Assembly (NCBI RefSeq): GCF_900536025.1
Contig: NZ_UNOZ01000017.1
Span: forward strand, 186,001 to 250,000
Source: Pseudomonas reidholzensis
GTDB lineage: Bacteria > Pseudomonadota > Gammaproteobacteria > Pseudomonadales > Pseudomonadaceae
DNA length: 64,000 nucleotides
Direction: 5' to 3'
The translations under genes were made by a program, and so were the position numbers. Below the pieces are notes generated by a model. That model was not told the DNA's origin. It searched no databases and saw only the letters and a list, made by a program, of their open reading frames with translations. Within the stretch, counting starts at the first letter, position 1. The number at the start of each line of letters is the position of its first letter. This document shows positions 35,035 through 43,919 of this stretch, piece after piece.

Positions 35035-35379
35035 ATGAGCATGATGGACTGGGACGCCTACCGTAAGCAGTTGATGGCCGGGATCGGTGATCTCAAGCAA
35101 CTGTCTCCCGACACCGTGGCCGGCTACATGACCGCCAGCGGCGCGGGCGCCAAGACCAATCACCTGGACGCCAAGACCCGCGAGCTGATCTCCCTGGCCG
35201 TGGCGGTCACCACCCGCTGCGACGGCTGCATCGCCGTGCATTCCAAGGAGGCGGTCAAGCACGGCGCCAGCCGCGAGGAGATCGCCGAGGCGCTCGGCGT
35301 CGCGGTGGCGATGAACGCAGGCGCCGCGCTGGTCTACTCGGCGCGCGCACTGGATGCCGTGGCCAAGGCCACCGAGTGA
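35035..35379 (+). CDS. AhpD-like carboxymuconolactone decarboxylase family protein
   Basis: A 114-residue all-helical protein of the alkylhydroperoxidase/CMD family. The redox motif C62-D-G-C65 with H69 (T-R-C-D-G-C-I-A-V-H) is intact and matches AhpD-type peroxidase-linked disulfide reductases rather than true lactone decarboxylases. It may remove organic peroxides or act as an electron shuttle. It starts with ATG at 35035 after AAGGTG. Confidence 0.9.
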   Translation: MSMMDWDAYRKQLMAGIGDLKQLSPDTVAGYMTASGAGAKTNHLDAKTRELISLAVAVTTRCDGCIAVHSKEAVKHGASREEIAEALGVAVAMNAGAALVYSARALDAVAKATE

Positions 35380-35458
35380 GTCACTGCCGGCGTCGTCGCC
35401 CTTGCGCGACGACGCCGCGCCCACCAGACTTGGCGGCCAAGCCCGTGCAGGAACCGCC

Positions 35459-36028
35459 ATGATTCACATCCGCCCGATGACCCCAGAAGACTTTCCGCGC
35501 TTCTGGCCAACCTTCGAGACCATCGTCCAGGCCCGCGAAACCTATGCCTTCGATCCGCAACTGAGCGTCGAGCAGGCGCGCCAGCTGTGGCTCGAGTTGC
35601 CGCTGCACACGCTGGTCGCGGAAGAAGACGGTGAGCTGCTCGGGTCCTACTACCTGAAGGCCAACGCCGCCGGCCCAGGCGCGCATGTCGGCAACTGCGG
35701 GTATATGGTCTGCCCGGCTGCGTGTGGGCGGGGTGTGGCGAAGCTGATGTGCGAGCACTCGCAGAAGCTGGCGCGCCAGGAAGGTTTTCTGGCCTTGCAG
35801 TTCAATTCGGTGGTGGTGACCAACGAGGTGGCGGTGGCGCTGTGGCACAAGCTCGGCTTCGAGACGGTCGGGCGGTTGCCCAAGGCCTATCGGCATGCCC
35901 GGTTGGGGCTGGTGGATTGCCTGGTGATGTACAAGTGGCTGGCCGATGAGCCGGTGGTGGAGAAGCCTGCGCTGCTGATCGGGCGCAAGAACATCGAGGC
36001 GCGGGTGTCGCGTAGACGGGGGCGTTGA
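35459..36028 (+). CDS. GNAT-family N-acetyltransferase
   Basis: A 189-residue acetyl-CoA-dependent acyltransferase. The GNAT core runs from I-H-I-R-P-M-T-P-E-D to about residue 150; motif A, where acetyl-CoA binds, is N-C-G-Y-M-V-C-P-A-A-C-G-R-G-V-A-K near residue 78-94 and motif B contains V-A-L-W-H-K-L-G-F near residue 124. The acceptor substrate is unknown. The basic tail K-N-I-E-A-R-V-S-R-R-R-G-R is not part of the fold. It follows the AhpD-like gene by 79 bp. Confidence 0.88.
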   Translation: MIHIRPMTPEDFPRFWPTFETIVQARETYAFDPQLSVEQARQLWLELPLHTLVAEEDGELLGSYYLKANAAGPGAHVGNCGYMVCPAACGRGVAKLMCEHSQKLARQEGFLALQFNSVVVTNEVAVALWHKLGFETVGRLPKAYRHARLGLVDCLVMYKWLADEPVVEKPALLIGRKNIEARVSRRRGR

Positions 36029-36055
36029 CGGTCCGATTTGCGAAGTCTTTACCGG

Positions 36056-36122
36056 CCCTATCGCGGGCAAGCCCGCTCCTACAGGGTGCAGCGCAAATGC
36101 CTGTAGGAGTGGCGATTCAGCC
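36056..36122. repeat. REP pair, second arm shortened
   Basis: A complete REP core (GCGGGCAAGCCCGCTCCTACAG) is followed 20 bp later by an incomplete opposite arm (CTGTAGGAGTGGCG) which ends at the 3' end of the next gene. Confidence 0.75.
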
Positions 36123-36130
36123 TGCCAGCA

Positions 36131-36877
36131 TCAGAACGCCAGGCCTACCTTGACGCCGAACTCGTCACGCTTGAGCTTGGTGTTGTCGGCGACCGGCGAG
36201 TCTTCATCGAGCTTGTACTCGGTGCGGGTGTAGTACACCCCGGCGTAGATCGGCAGGCCGCCCTGCTGGTTCATCAGCAGGCTGACTTCGGCGTACGGAT
36301 TGGTGCGGTCCTTCATGTCCACGGTGTCGCTGCCGAAGTCATCGACCTTCAGCTTGGCACGGCCATCGAGGGTATGCCGGGCGCCGACTTCGACGCGCAG
36401 GGTCGCGGCATCGAACTGGTGGTTGTAGCCCAGCGCAGCCTTGGCGAACGGCGACTTGTAGGTCAGCTCGGTGTCCAGGCCGTTCAGCTCAGGCTCGAAG
36501 CGCGACCAGCTGTAACCGCCACCCACGGTGAGGTCGACAAAGTTGCGCGCGTCCAGCGCGGCGCGCCAGCCCAGGTCCAGGTCGAGCTGGGCTTCCTTGA
36601 GCTTGTTGTCGTTTTTCTTGCCATACTTGGCGTGGCCGCCCACCTGGTAGATCAGGCCGGATTCGGCCGTCATCTTGTTGCCAAAGTTGGCGAACACGCC
36701 GCCTTGACCCAGGTGATCCTTCTCGGACTCCGAGCCGCCTTCGTACTTGAAGGTGTCGTAGCTGCCGAGCAGGCCGAAGGTGAACTGCGGGTCGGTGCTC
36801 GGGGCGGCAGTGGCTGCCAGGGGCGCACCGAGCAGAGCGAACAGGCAAGCGTGGCGCAGCGGATTACGGGTGAACAT
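36131..36877 (-). CDS. Small outer-membrane beta-barrel protein
   Basis: A 248-residue exported protein with a signal peptide ending around A-A-T-A-A (residue 24-25). The mature part consists of regularly alternating strands (Q-F-T-F-G-L-L-G-S-Y, D-L-D-L-G-W-R-A-A-L, L-R-V-E-V-G-A-R-H-T-L-D-G) with charged turns, and ends in phenylalanine (V-G-L-A-F), as outer-membrane barrels do. I predict ten or twelve strands. The name of the family is not clear to me; it could be a YfaZ- or OmpW-like sensor/pore. The gene lies alone, divergent to the cobalamin riboswitch. Confidence 0.75.
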   Translation of the reverse strand: MFTRNPLRHACLFALLGAPLAATAAPSTDPQFTFGLLGSYDTFKYEGGSESEKDHLGQGGVFANFGNKMTAESGLIYQVGGHAKYGKKNDNKLKEAQLDLDLGWRAALDARNFVDLTVGGGYSWSRFEPELNGLDTELTYKSPFAKAALGYNHQFDAATLRVEVGARHTLDGRAKLKVDDFGSDTVDMKDRTNPYAEVSLLMNQQGGLPIYAGVYYTRTEYKLDEDSPVADNTKLKRDEFGVKVGLAF

Positions 36878-37055
36878 TCGTGGCAGTCTCCATGACGTGA
36901 ATGTTGATGACGATCGAGCGCTTCGAGACAGCCCTGAGCAAAAAAGTTCGAAAAAAAAACAGTAAAAACGCGTAACCCTGCGCCACGTCACAAAAATCTG
37001 CCCCAGCCGAACGATTGACTGGCCCTCCGTTCGATGGTCAGATGCGCGCCAGTTT

Positions 37056-37233
37056 CAGGTGTCCTGCGCCGCCGTGCGCAGGGTGAAACGGGAAGCCGGT
37101 GCGTCGTTTCGTACGACCAGTCCGGCGCTGCCCCCGCAACGGTAAGCGAGTGAACCCTTCGACAGACCACTGTGCGCATGCATGGGAAGGTGAAGGTTTC
37201 GTGCTCCTCGCAAGCCCGGAGACCGGCCTGCAA
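37056..37233 (+). ncRNA. Cobalamin riboswitch (receptor gene)
   Basis: An adenosylcobalamin-type riboswitch of about 178 nt. The conserved parts appear in order: GTGAAACGGGAAGCCGGTG (37083-37101), the AGTCCGGCGCTGCCCCCGCA B12 box region (37119-37138) continuing CAACGGTAAGCGAG, and the closing GGAGACCGGCCTG (37218-37230). It lies 125 nt before the receptor start codon. Binding of cobalamin should lower receptor expression. The stretch after it contains GCAAACC/GGTTTGC arms that could form the expression-platform hairpin. Confidence 0.95.
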
Positions 37234-37357
37234 CTTCAGTTGGCAAACCCGCGGTGGGCGGGCGCAGGCCGGTTTGCGCGTGCGCGCCTGCGTGCGTGTC
37301 TGCTCGTCTTTGCGTTGTTTCCACCGGGATCCATTCTTCCTGCGACAGTGGAACGAC

Positions 37358-39484
37358 ATGTCCCGTATCAACACGCTACACACCCTGGCGGCCTGCCTGG
37401 CCGTTTCCCTTCCGGCGCTGGCCGAAGAGCACCCCGGCAACGTGGTGGCCCTGCCCTCCACCGCCGTCACCGATACCCGCGACGCCCCGGCCGTCGACCT
37501 CGCCACGCCGACCCAGGCCGGCTCACGGCTGGGCCTGAGCGCCCTGGAAACACCGGCCAGCACCACCAGCATCACTGCCGAGCAGATCCAGCAGCGCAGT
37601 AACCTCACCGTACAGGATGCGGTCACCCGCTCACCGGGCATCACCTTCATCGGCACGCCCGGTGATGGCGGCACGGCGCTCTCCGCGCGCGGCTTCACCG
37701 GCCACGGCTCGGTGATGACCCTGTTCGACGGCGCGCGGTTGTACACCGGTGCCGGCACCCAGACCTTCCCGGTCGACCCGTGGATGGTCGAGCGCATCGA
37801 GGTGCTGCGTGGGCCGGCGTCGGTGCTCTACGGCGAAGGTGCCACCGGCGCGGTGGTCAACGTGATCCCGAAAAAGCCGTTTGCCGGCGAAGTCCGCAAT
37901 CACCTGCGCCTCGGCTACGGCTCCTGGGACCGCCAGCAGCTCGGCCTGGACAGCGGCGGCAGCCTCAGCGAGCGCCTGAGCTATCGGCTCACCCTCAACC
38001 AGCAGCAAGGCAACGGCTACGTCGCGCGCGGCGACTCGCGCAACCTGGCCCTGAGCGCCGCGCTGCGCTTCGACGCCAGCGACGACTTGAGCTTTACCCT
38101 GGCCCACGAGCGCGGTGACGCCGAGCCGATGAACTACTTCGGCACCCCGCTGATCGACGGCCATTACCGCGACAGCGTGCGCGACAAGCAGTACAACGTG
38201 CGCAATGCTGTGCTGCGCTACCACGACGAGTGGACCCGGCTGAACACCGACTGGACCCTCAGCGACAGCGTCAGCGCCAGCAACCAGCTGTTCTACATCA
38301 AGGGCCGTCGCCACTGGCGCAATGCCGAGAATTACAACTGGGACGCCGACCGAGGCCAGTTGCTGCGCAATGGCTTCCTCGAGATCAAGCACGCCCAGGA
38401 GCAGATCGGCGACCGCCAGAGCTTTACCTTCGACCATGCGCTGTTCGGGTTGAACAGCAAGACCGTGGTCGGCGCCGAGTACAACAAGATCCGCTTCAAG
38501 CTGACCAACAACTCGCCGTTTAACGATATCGGCGGCGATTACATCGACCCGTGGCAGCCGGACCCGGGCTGGTTCGACAGCGCCACTGCGTTGCAGCCCC
38601 GCACCCTGAGCACAACGCACACGGTCGCGTTGTTCGCCGAGAACCGCACCCAGCTGACCGAGCGGTTGTCGCTGGTGACCGGAGTGCGGCGCGACCAGAA
38701 CCACATCGACCGCGACAACCTGGTCGACGGTACGCGCAGTGACCGCAGCCTGAGTGGCGGCAACTGGCGTGCAGGGCTGGTGTTTGCGGTGAGTGATGAT
38801 TTGTCGCTGTATGGGCAGTACTCGACCAGTGAGGATGGCGTCAGCAACCTCATCAGCCTCAGCCCTACGCAGATGAGCTACGACCTGACCGAGTCGAAGC
38901 AGACCGAGCTGGGGCTCAAGCAGCGCTTCTGGGAGGGGCGCGGGGAATGGACGTTGGCGGCGTATCACATCGTCAAGAAGAAGCTGCTGGTGGATGATCC
39001 GATTACCCACGAGAAGCAGCAGGCTGGGCAGCAAAGGTCGGATGGGGTGGAGGCCAGTGTGGAATTGGCGTTGGCCAATCAGTGGCAGGTTTCGGCGAAT
39101 GCTGCGGTGGTGCGGGCCAAGTATGACGACTTCGATGAAATGGTCGACGGTGTTGCCATGGATCGCAGTGGCAAGCGGCCGGACAACGTGCCGCGACGCA
39201 GTGCCAACCTGTGGGTGAGCAAGGGGTTTGGGCAGGCGGTGGATGCGGGGATTGGGCTGCGCTATGTGGATGCGCGGTTTGTGGATACGGCCAATAGTCA
39301 GGGGGTGCCTGGGTATACCGTGGTGGATGCGGATTTCGGCTGGCAGGTGCTGCCGGATGTGCGGTTGGGGTTGCAGGTGAATAACTTGCTGAACCGGGAT
39401 TATGTGGTGGCCGCGTATAGCGGCGAGCAGTGGTTGTTGGGGGCGCCGCGGTCTTACTTTGCTACGGTGGATTATCGTTTTTAA
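37358..39484 (+). CDS. TonB-dependent receptor under cobalamin riboswitch control
   Basis: Outer-membrane receptor of 708 residues: signal peptide to about 22, plug at about 55-170 (T-P-A-S-T-T-S-I-T-A-E-Q-I, M-V-E-R-I-E-V-L-R-G-P-A-S-V-L-Y-G-E-G-A-T-G) and a 22-strand barrel ending in D-Y-R-F. The riboswitch upstream implies uptake of cobalamin or another corrinoid, yet the plug is of the siderophore-receptor kind rather than like E. coli BtuB (614 residues). It is paralogous to the receptor at 54702: both share a G-S-(R/K)-L-G-L-(S/T)-A N-terminal motif and a G-A-P-R-(S/T) strand at the end. No STN domain. Confidence 0.92.
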   Translation: MSRINTLHTLAACLAVSLPALAEEHPGNVVALPSTAVTDTRDAPAVDLATPTQAGSRLGLSALETPASTTSITAEQIQQRSNLTVQDAVTRSPGITFIGTPGDGGTALSARGFTGHGSVMTLFDGARLYTGAGTQTFPVDPWMVERIEVLRGPASVLYGEGATGAVVNVIPKKPFAGEVRNHLRLGYGSWDRQQLGLDSGGSLSERLSYRLTLNQQQGNGYVARGDSRNLALSAALRFDASDDLSFTLAHERGDAEPMNYFGTPLIDGHYRDSVRDKQYNVRNAVLRYHDEWTRLNTDWTLSDSVSASNQLFYIKGRRHWRNAENYNWDADRGQLLRNGFLEIKHAQEQIGDRQSFTFDHALFGLNSKTVVGAEYNKIRFKLTNNSPFNDIGGDYIDPWQPDPGWFDSATALQPRTLSTTHTVALFAENRTQLTERLSLVTGVRRDQNHIDRDNLVDGTRSDRSLSGGNWRAGLVFAVSDDLSLYGQYSTSEDGVSNLISLSPTQMSYDLTESKQTELGLKQRFWEGRGEWTLAAYHIVKKKLLVDDPITHEKQQAGQQRSDGVEASVELALANQWQVSANAAVVRAKYDDFDEMVDGVAMDRSGKRPDNVPRRSANLWVSKGFGQAVDAGIGLRYVDARFVDTANSQGVPGYTVVDADFGWQVLPDVRLGLQVNNLLNRDYVVAAYSGEQWLLGAPRSYFATVDYRF

Positions 39485-39540
39485 GGTCGCTAGGTCCGGT
39501 TAGAGACCGTATCAGGGCCTCTAGGTGCATGCCTTGCGGC

Positions 39541-39840
39541 CTTGTGGCGTGCTCAAGATCGAGCGCCGCCCGCGCGGCGCTTCGCGGGGCAAGTCGGATC
39601 GCCGCACCGCCGCTCCCACATTTGTTGCAACGTGCCATGGCCTGTGAGAGAGGCGTTGCCAGCCTTGGTGCATGACAAAAGCCTGATGAGAGGCAATCAG
39701 GGCAGCCTCAAGATTGTCGTCGTACAAACAAGGCTAATACAGCGGTCTGTCAGGCCATGGTGCGTTGCAACAAATGTAGGAGCGGGCTTGCCCGCGATGC
39801 GCCGCGCGGGCGGCGCTCGATAGTGAGGGCGCTAGAGAAG
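39541..39840 (-). mobile_element. MITE-like inverted-repeat element, copy A
   Basis: About 300 bp: left arm to 39644 and right arm 39751-39840 are long inverted repeats (AAGATCGAGCGCCGCCCGCG / CGCGCGGGCGGCGCTCGATA and onward to CCATGGCCTG), enclosing a 106-bp centre (39645-39750). The element at 49008-49294 has the same arms and, in opposite orientation, a homologous 106-bp centre. The left arm here has a short insertion near 39594 and a degraded outer end. REP-like cores lie inside the arms. It encodes no protein. Confidence 0.8.
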
Positions 39841-39875
39841 CCCGCGGCATGCACTTGGCCGCCATGAGCAGCATC

Positions 39876-40733
39876 TCAACCATAGGCATGAATCAAACCG
39901 GCACCGAATACCACTGAAAGAATACCCACCACCTGCAACGCAGATAGTTTTTCACGATAGATAATGCACCCCAATATGGCTGCTATCCCTCCAGACAAAG
40001 TGCTTATCACAGTAACAACCGAAACTGCGCCATGGGTTGCGCCTATTGAAAAAGCAAAAAAACCCGCCAAATTGCACAAGCTCGCAGCGCACAGCGCCCC
40101 ATACGTAGTCGCGACGAAGGTGCGTCTCTCCCGCATAAAGTGAAATAGCTCTCTCCATAAAAACAGCACACCTACCAAGTAGGCAAGCCATAGCATGGTG
40201 ACCGGCCCCAGTGCGGGCAGTGAATATTTTCCTTGAACCCAGAAGCTCAACCCGTAGCACAGCGCAGCGATCAGCGCGAAAATTACTGAAGGCCTCGCTC
40301 GCACCTTGTGCATTTCGCCACCAGAATCACTCTTACCACTGACTAACAGCACACCCATCACGCAGGCAGCGATACCCGACAACTGCCAGATAGATAATGA
40401 TTCGCCTGCTAACCATGCGAACAAAGTCGTGAAGACGCCATAGGTCGTTACCAGCGGTGCCACAACTGATGTCTTCCCAATTGCGAAAGCTTTCGCAAGT
40501 GCTAGGGCTCCGAAAACGGTGCACATGGCGGCGAGAATACCGAACAGCCAGGCGTGAATCGAAGCGTTTACGAAACGCCCCGCTTGGTCCTTCGATGTCA
40601 CCACTATGACACTCATCAGGATCAAGCCTAACGCCTGTCCAACAAAAACAGAGCACCGGACGCCAACCTTTCTTGCATTCATGCCCACTAAAAAATCAGT
40701 AAGCCCCCAACATACTGCAGCCAACAGCCCCAT
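39876..40733 (-). CDS. DMT/EamA-family transporter, atypical base composition
   Basis: An inner-membrane protein of about 285 residues with ten predicted helices in two EamA repeats (A-V-C-W-G-L-T-D-F-L-V-G near the N-terminus and A-A-L-C-Y-G-L-S-F-W-V-Q-G near residue 155). The substrate is unknown. Its GC content is visibly lower than that of its neighbours and it uses many A/T-ending codons, suggesting acquisition by transfer. It lies between a MITE-like element and an AT-rich gap. ATG 40733 is taken as the start; a TTG at 40745 would add four residues. Confidence 0.83.
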   Translation of the reverse strand: MGLLAAVCWGLTDFLVGMNARKVGVRCSVFVGQALGLILMSVIVVTSKDQAGRFVNASIHAWLFGILAAMCTVFGALALAKAFAIGKTSVVAPLVTTYGVFTTLFAWLAGESLSIWQLSGIAACVMGVLLVSGKSDSGGEMHKVRARPSVIFALIAALCYGLSFWVQGKYSLPALGPVTMLWLAYLVGVLFLWRELFHFMRERRTFVATTYGALCAASLCNLAGFFAFSIGATHGAVSVVTVISTLSGGIAAILGCIIYREKLSALQVVGILSVVFGAGLIHAYG

Positions 40734-41302
40734 TGATACATCCAAAGCCCTATCCCTAAGGTCAGCGCCTTAGGCTGCGAGCTGTACTAAAGCATTTCTT
40801 CCTTTTCATCGAGGAAAGCGCTTCTTTGCTGGCGACCCAAAGCTTGTGGAAAAAAATCCATACGAGTTAAAAGCGGCATTACAGGCAATGTCAATAGCGC
40901 AAATATCAATAACACCAACAAAACAACACTATAGGAAATATCCTACGACACTTGCATTCCAGCCCTACATTAAGGCTCATCAATTCGAGCAGTTCTAAAA
41001 ATCAGATTTAACCCCTTCCTTGTAGTCCATTTCCCAAACATACTTCAGCCGCCTTTTTTCCGTTGCGGTGGCTCTGGCAGGGTTCTAGTCTCGGCGTGTC
41101 GTTGCTCATCAACGACACGGCTTTGACAGGCCGCAACGAAATCCAGGGCATTGCTTGGCCTCAATGGCAGCTGTGCCTGGGGCACGTTCGCGTGCGCCGG
41201 TTTTCCTGTATTTCGCCGGTCTGTCAACCCATGCACAGCTGCCACCCACTTGTTTGACAGCAAGTCGTGAGGCAGCTCCTCGTCGAAATACAGGAGCTGT
41301 AC
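40734..41302. other. AT-rich intergenic region without a recognisable gene
   Basis: About 570 bp with no convincing coding frame. From 40750 to 41040 it is clearly AT-rich (for example AATATCAATAACACCAAC at 40908), in line with the low-GC gene beside it. The last 250 bp return to normal composition and hold short inverted repeats (GTCGTTG at 41099 / CAACGAC at 41111), possibly the leader of the small gene at 41303. Confidence 0.6.
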
Positions 41303-41545
41303 ATGCTGAAGATCGTTCCCGATCCACCTCACAACCCCCACTCCCTCGAAGACACCCTCCTCCAGGCCACCGAGTACGCGCTGTGCGCGCAGACTGTCGC
41401 CCATCAGGCGATCATGCTGCAGCCCAGATCCCCCGTTGCGGTGCTGATGATGGCGGTGACGCATGAGCTTGAGACGCTGCGCATACTGCTCGAATCTGCG
41501 TTGACCCAGGTGCAGATACCGGCAGCGCCGCGGCCTGTGCACTGA
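41303..41545 (+). CDS. Small hypothetical protein, DUF6124-like
   Basis: An 80-residue protein, mostly helical, starting M-L-K-I-V-P-D-P-P-H. Pseudomonads carry many small proteins that begin with this K-I-V/T-P-D-P-P motif and are grouped under DUF6124; the function is unknown. The rest (A-T-E-Y-A-L-C-A-Q-T-V-A-H-Q and H-E-L-E-T-L-R-I-L-L-E-S-A-L) is predicted to form two helices. GGAG lies 9 nt before the ATG. A DUF3077-like gene follows after a REP pair, a frequent pairing in P. putida. Confidence 0.72.
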   Translation: MLKIVPDPPHNPHSLEDTLLQATEYALCAQTVAHQAIMLQPRSPVAVLMMAVTHELETLRILLESALTQVQIPAAPRPVH

Positions 41546-41573
41546 GGCCCACGTGACGTGTCATCTGTTCGGA

Positions 41574-41662
41574 CGCTATCGCGGGCAAGCCCGCTCCTAC
41601 AGTGAGCGCGCGATGCCAACGCTTGCGCTACCCCTGTAGGAGCGGGCTTGCCCGCGATAGCG
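41574..41662. repeat. REP pair (inverted)
   Basis: CGCTATCGCGGGCAAGCCCG at 41574 and its complement ending at 41662 enclose about 30 bp; both arms carry the full REP core with CTCCTACAG. Confidence 0.9.
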
Positions 41663-41699
41663 CCGGAACAGGCACTGATAATTTCAGGGAGACTGAGCC

Positions 41700-41969
41700 A
41701 TGAGCACAGAGGAAGAAACACCCAACACCACGGTCGGCAAAACCAAGTTCTACCAGGGTGAAGGCATGACCCAACCGTTGTTCTGCATCGAGCCTGGCAT
41801 CCCTTGCCAGCATGCGCGGGAGCAAGCCTCGGAACTGCTGGGGGTCGTACGGGAGTTGACCATCACCGGCGTGATGGAAGACAACCCGCAACTCGTCTGG
41901 GCATCGCACTACCTGAGCGCGCTGGCCAAGGCACTGCTGGATGATGCCGAGTTGGGCATGGCTCACTGA
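41700..41969 (+). CDS. DUF3077 family protein
   Basis: An 89-residue protein of the DUF3077 family, common in pseudomonads in many copies and of unknown function. The family pattern is seen: L-F-C-I-E-P-G-I-P-C-Q-H-A-R-E-Q-A-S-E-L-L near residue 27, followed by a helix, then W-A-S-H-Y-L-S-A-L-A-K-A-L-L-D-D near residue 68. A GGGAG ribosome-binding site precedes the ATG. With the DUF6124-like gene upstream it forms a pair of small accessory genes next to a low-GC transporter. Confidence 0.85.
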   Translation: MSTEEETPNTTVGKTKFYQGEGMTQPLFCIEPGIPCQHAREQASELLGVVRELTITGVMEDNPQLVWASHYLSALAKALLDDAELGMAH

Positions 41970-42102
41970 AGATTGGCTCGCCCTTGCCCCATCGTTAGGG
42001 TGACCCTCTCAGCGTTAGCCAACGGCACTTGCTTCACTTCCATCAGGGCCGACGTATTGCGCCAGGCGGGAGCAACTGTCTTGCTCAAACGTGCGTGATC
42101 GG

Positions 42103-42204
42103 TGTGGGAGCGGGTTTACCCGCGAACACGGGCGAAGCCAGTGCCATCCTCCGCGTTGCCTGCTTCGCGGCGGTTCGACGCCTCGATAAACCCGCTCCCA
42201 CAAG
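42103..42204. repeat. Divergent REP pair
   Basis: GTGGGAGCGGGTTTACCCGC at 42103 and the complementary TAAACCCGCTCCCAC at about 42186-42200 are inverted to each other across 60 bp. They are of the TTTACC core type that is also used at 57096 and 59401. Confidence 0.85.
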
Positions 42205-42396
42205 GTTCGCGCCGGCCTCGGAAAATGAGCAAGAGCAATACTGTCGCAATGGCAGCTATGGGTCGTAAGCAACTGTTCCCCCGCCCCTAATTCCTTAAGC
42301 CTCCCAAACAAAAAATTTCCCACCCCTACCACCACCCCACAAAAAAGATATAAGATAACATTTCATTTGACACCTCATCCCGACCAGCGAACCCCC

Positions 42397-43563
42397 ATGA
42401 CAAGCGCCTCCGCCACCCCCACCCTGCTCACCCAGCGCCTACAGAGCATCGACGCCCTGCGCGGCCTGGTGATCCTGTTCATGCTGCTGGACCACGTCCG
42501 CGAGACCTTTTTCCTGCACCGCCAGGTCAGCGACCCGATGAACATCGATGTCACCGAACCTTCGCTGTTCTTCAGCCGCACCCTGGCCCACCTGTGTGCG
42601 CCGGTGTTCGTCCTGCTGACCGGCCTCTCGGCCTGGCTGTACGGCGAGAAATACCAGGGCCGTGGCGCCACTTCGGCGTTCCTGTTCAAGCGCGGGCTGT
42701 TCCTGGTGGTGCTGGAGTTCACCCTGGTCAACTTCGCCTGGACCTTCCAGCTGCCGCCGAGCGTGATCTACATGCAGGTGATCTGGGCCATCGGCGTCAG
42801 CATGATCGCCCTCTCGGTGCTGGTCTGGCTGCCGCGCCCGGCATTGATCGCACTGGGTGCGGTGATCATCGGCGGGCACAACCTGCTCGACGGCGTGCAC
42901 TTCGCGCCCGGCTCGTGGATGCACGTGCCGTGGGCCATCCTGCATGACCGTGGCTGGCTGGAGTTCTCCGACAGCCTGCGCCTGCGCACCTCCTATCCGG
43001 TGCTGCCATGGATCGGTGTGATCGCCCTGGGTTACGCACTGGGCCCGTGGTTCGCCCGAGGTAGCGATGCCGGCGAGCGCCAATACCGACTGCTGCTGGC
43101 CGGTGCACTGGCCCTGCTCGGCTTCCTCGTGGTGCGCATGCTCAACGGCTATGGCGAAGCGCCGTGGCACAGCTACCCGAGCCTGATGCAGACGCTGATG
43201 AGCTTCTTCAACATCACCAAGTACCCGCCGTCGCTGATGTTCCTCAGCCTGACCCTGGGTATTGGGCTGCTCCTGCTGCGTGGCTTCGAGCGGGCCGGCC
43301 AGGCGCGCTGGATCAGCGTGCTGGCGGTGTTTGGCGCAGCGCCGATGTTCTTCTACCTGCTGCACCTGTATGTGCTCAAGCTGCTGTACCTCGCCAGCGT
43401 TGCCCTGTTCGGCCTCAACCATGGCGACTACTTCGGCTTCGACGGCATTGGCGCGGTGTGGCTCGGCGCCGTGGCGCTGGCGGCTTCGCTGTACCTGCCG
43501 GTGCGCTGGTTCGCCCAGCTGAAGGCCCACCGCCGCGACATCGCCTGGCTGAAGTACCTGTAA
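42397..43563 (+). CDS. DUF1624 / heparan-acetyltransferase-like membrane protein
   Basis: Inner-membrane protein of 388 residues with about ten helices. The N-terminus (Q-S-I-D-A-L-R-G-L-V-I-L-F-M-L-L-D-H-V-R near residue 14) is the catalytic-type motif of the YeiB/HGSNAT-like acyltransferase clan (DUF1624), with the conserved D-x-x-R-G and D-H. Such proteins move acyl groups across the membrane onto sugars, but the substrate is not known here. The segment F-Y-L-L-H-L-Y-V-L-K near residue 329 is another hallmark. It ends just before the second cobalamin riboswitch. Confidence 0.85.
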   Translation: MTSASATPTLLTQRLQSIDALRGLVILFMLLDHVRETFFLHRQVSDPMNIDVTEPSLFFSRTLAHLCAPVFVLLTGLSAWLYGEKYQGRGATSAFLFKRGLFLVVLEFTLVNFAWTFQLPPSVIYMQVIWAIGVSMIALSVLVWLPRPALIALGAVIIGGHNLLDGVHFAPGSWMHVPWAILHDRGWLEFSDSLRLRTSYPVLPWIGVIALGYALGPWFARGSDAGERQYRLLLAGALALLGFLVVRMLNGYGEAPWHSYPSLMQTLMSFFNITKYPPSLMFLSLTLGIGLLLLRGFERAGQARWISVLAVFGAAPMFFYLLHLYVLKLLYLASVALFGLNHGDYFGFDGIGAVWLGAVALAASLYLPVRWFAQLKAHRRDIAWLKYL

Positions 43564-43604
43564 AAAGCGTTTCACCCGGCGGCGTGATGGTCTACCATGC
43601 CGCC

Positions 43605-43778
43605 CGCCGGTTTCCACCACGGAATTAATAGGGAATCCCAAGCCTGCACGCCACGCAGGCTCACTGGAACTGCCCCCGCAACTGTAGGTGCCGAGCCTGC
43701 TCCATCGATGCCACTGGATCGCTTGATCCGGGAAGGCCGGAGCCAGGCCATGACGCACCAGTCAGGAGACCTGCCGGC
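43605..43778 (+). ncRNA. Cobalamin riboswitch (ABC operon)
   Basis: A second cobalamin riboswitch, about 174 nt. Conserved parts: AATAGGGAATCC (43627-43638), ACTGGAACTGCCCCCGCAAC (43663-43682) with TGTAGG after it, CCGGGAAGGCCGGAG (43728-43742) and AGTCAGGAGACCTGCCGGC (43760-43778). Downstream, GCCCGTTGC (43838-43846) and GCAACGGGC (43852-43860) form a perfect 9-bp hairpin before the first gene, a candidate expression platform. It should repress the five-gene operon when cobalamin is plentiful. Confidence 0.96.
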
Positions 43779-43919
43779 AAACATTTACCAACCGGCGGGG
43801 TGTCCGGGATGGCCATCTCCACCCTCGTGAGGGTGCTGCCCGTTGCCGAGCGCAACGGGCTCGGCGATGCCTGTCCGTGCGTTCATTCCGTGAACCCTTC
43901 GATAGGAGATCGTCCCACC

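Noticed and set aside
41045..41302. A hidden small gene between the DMT transporter and the DUF6124-like gene
   Set aside because: Frames on both strands lack ribosome-binding sites and family-like sequence; I left it as intergenic.
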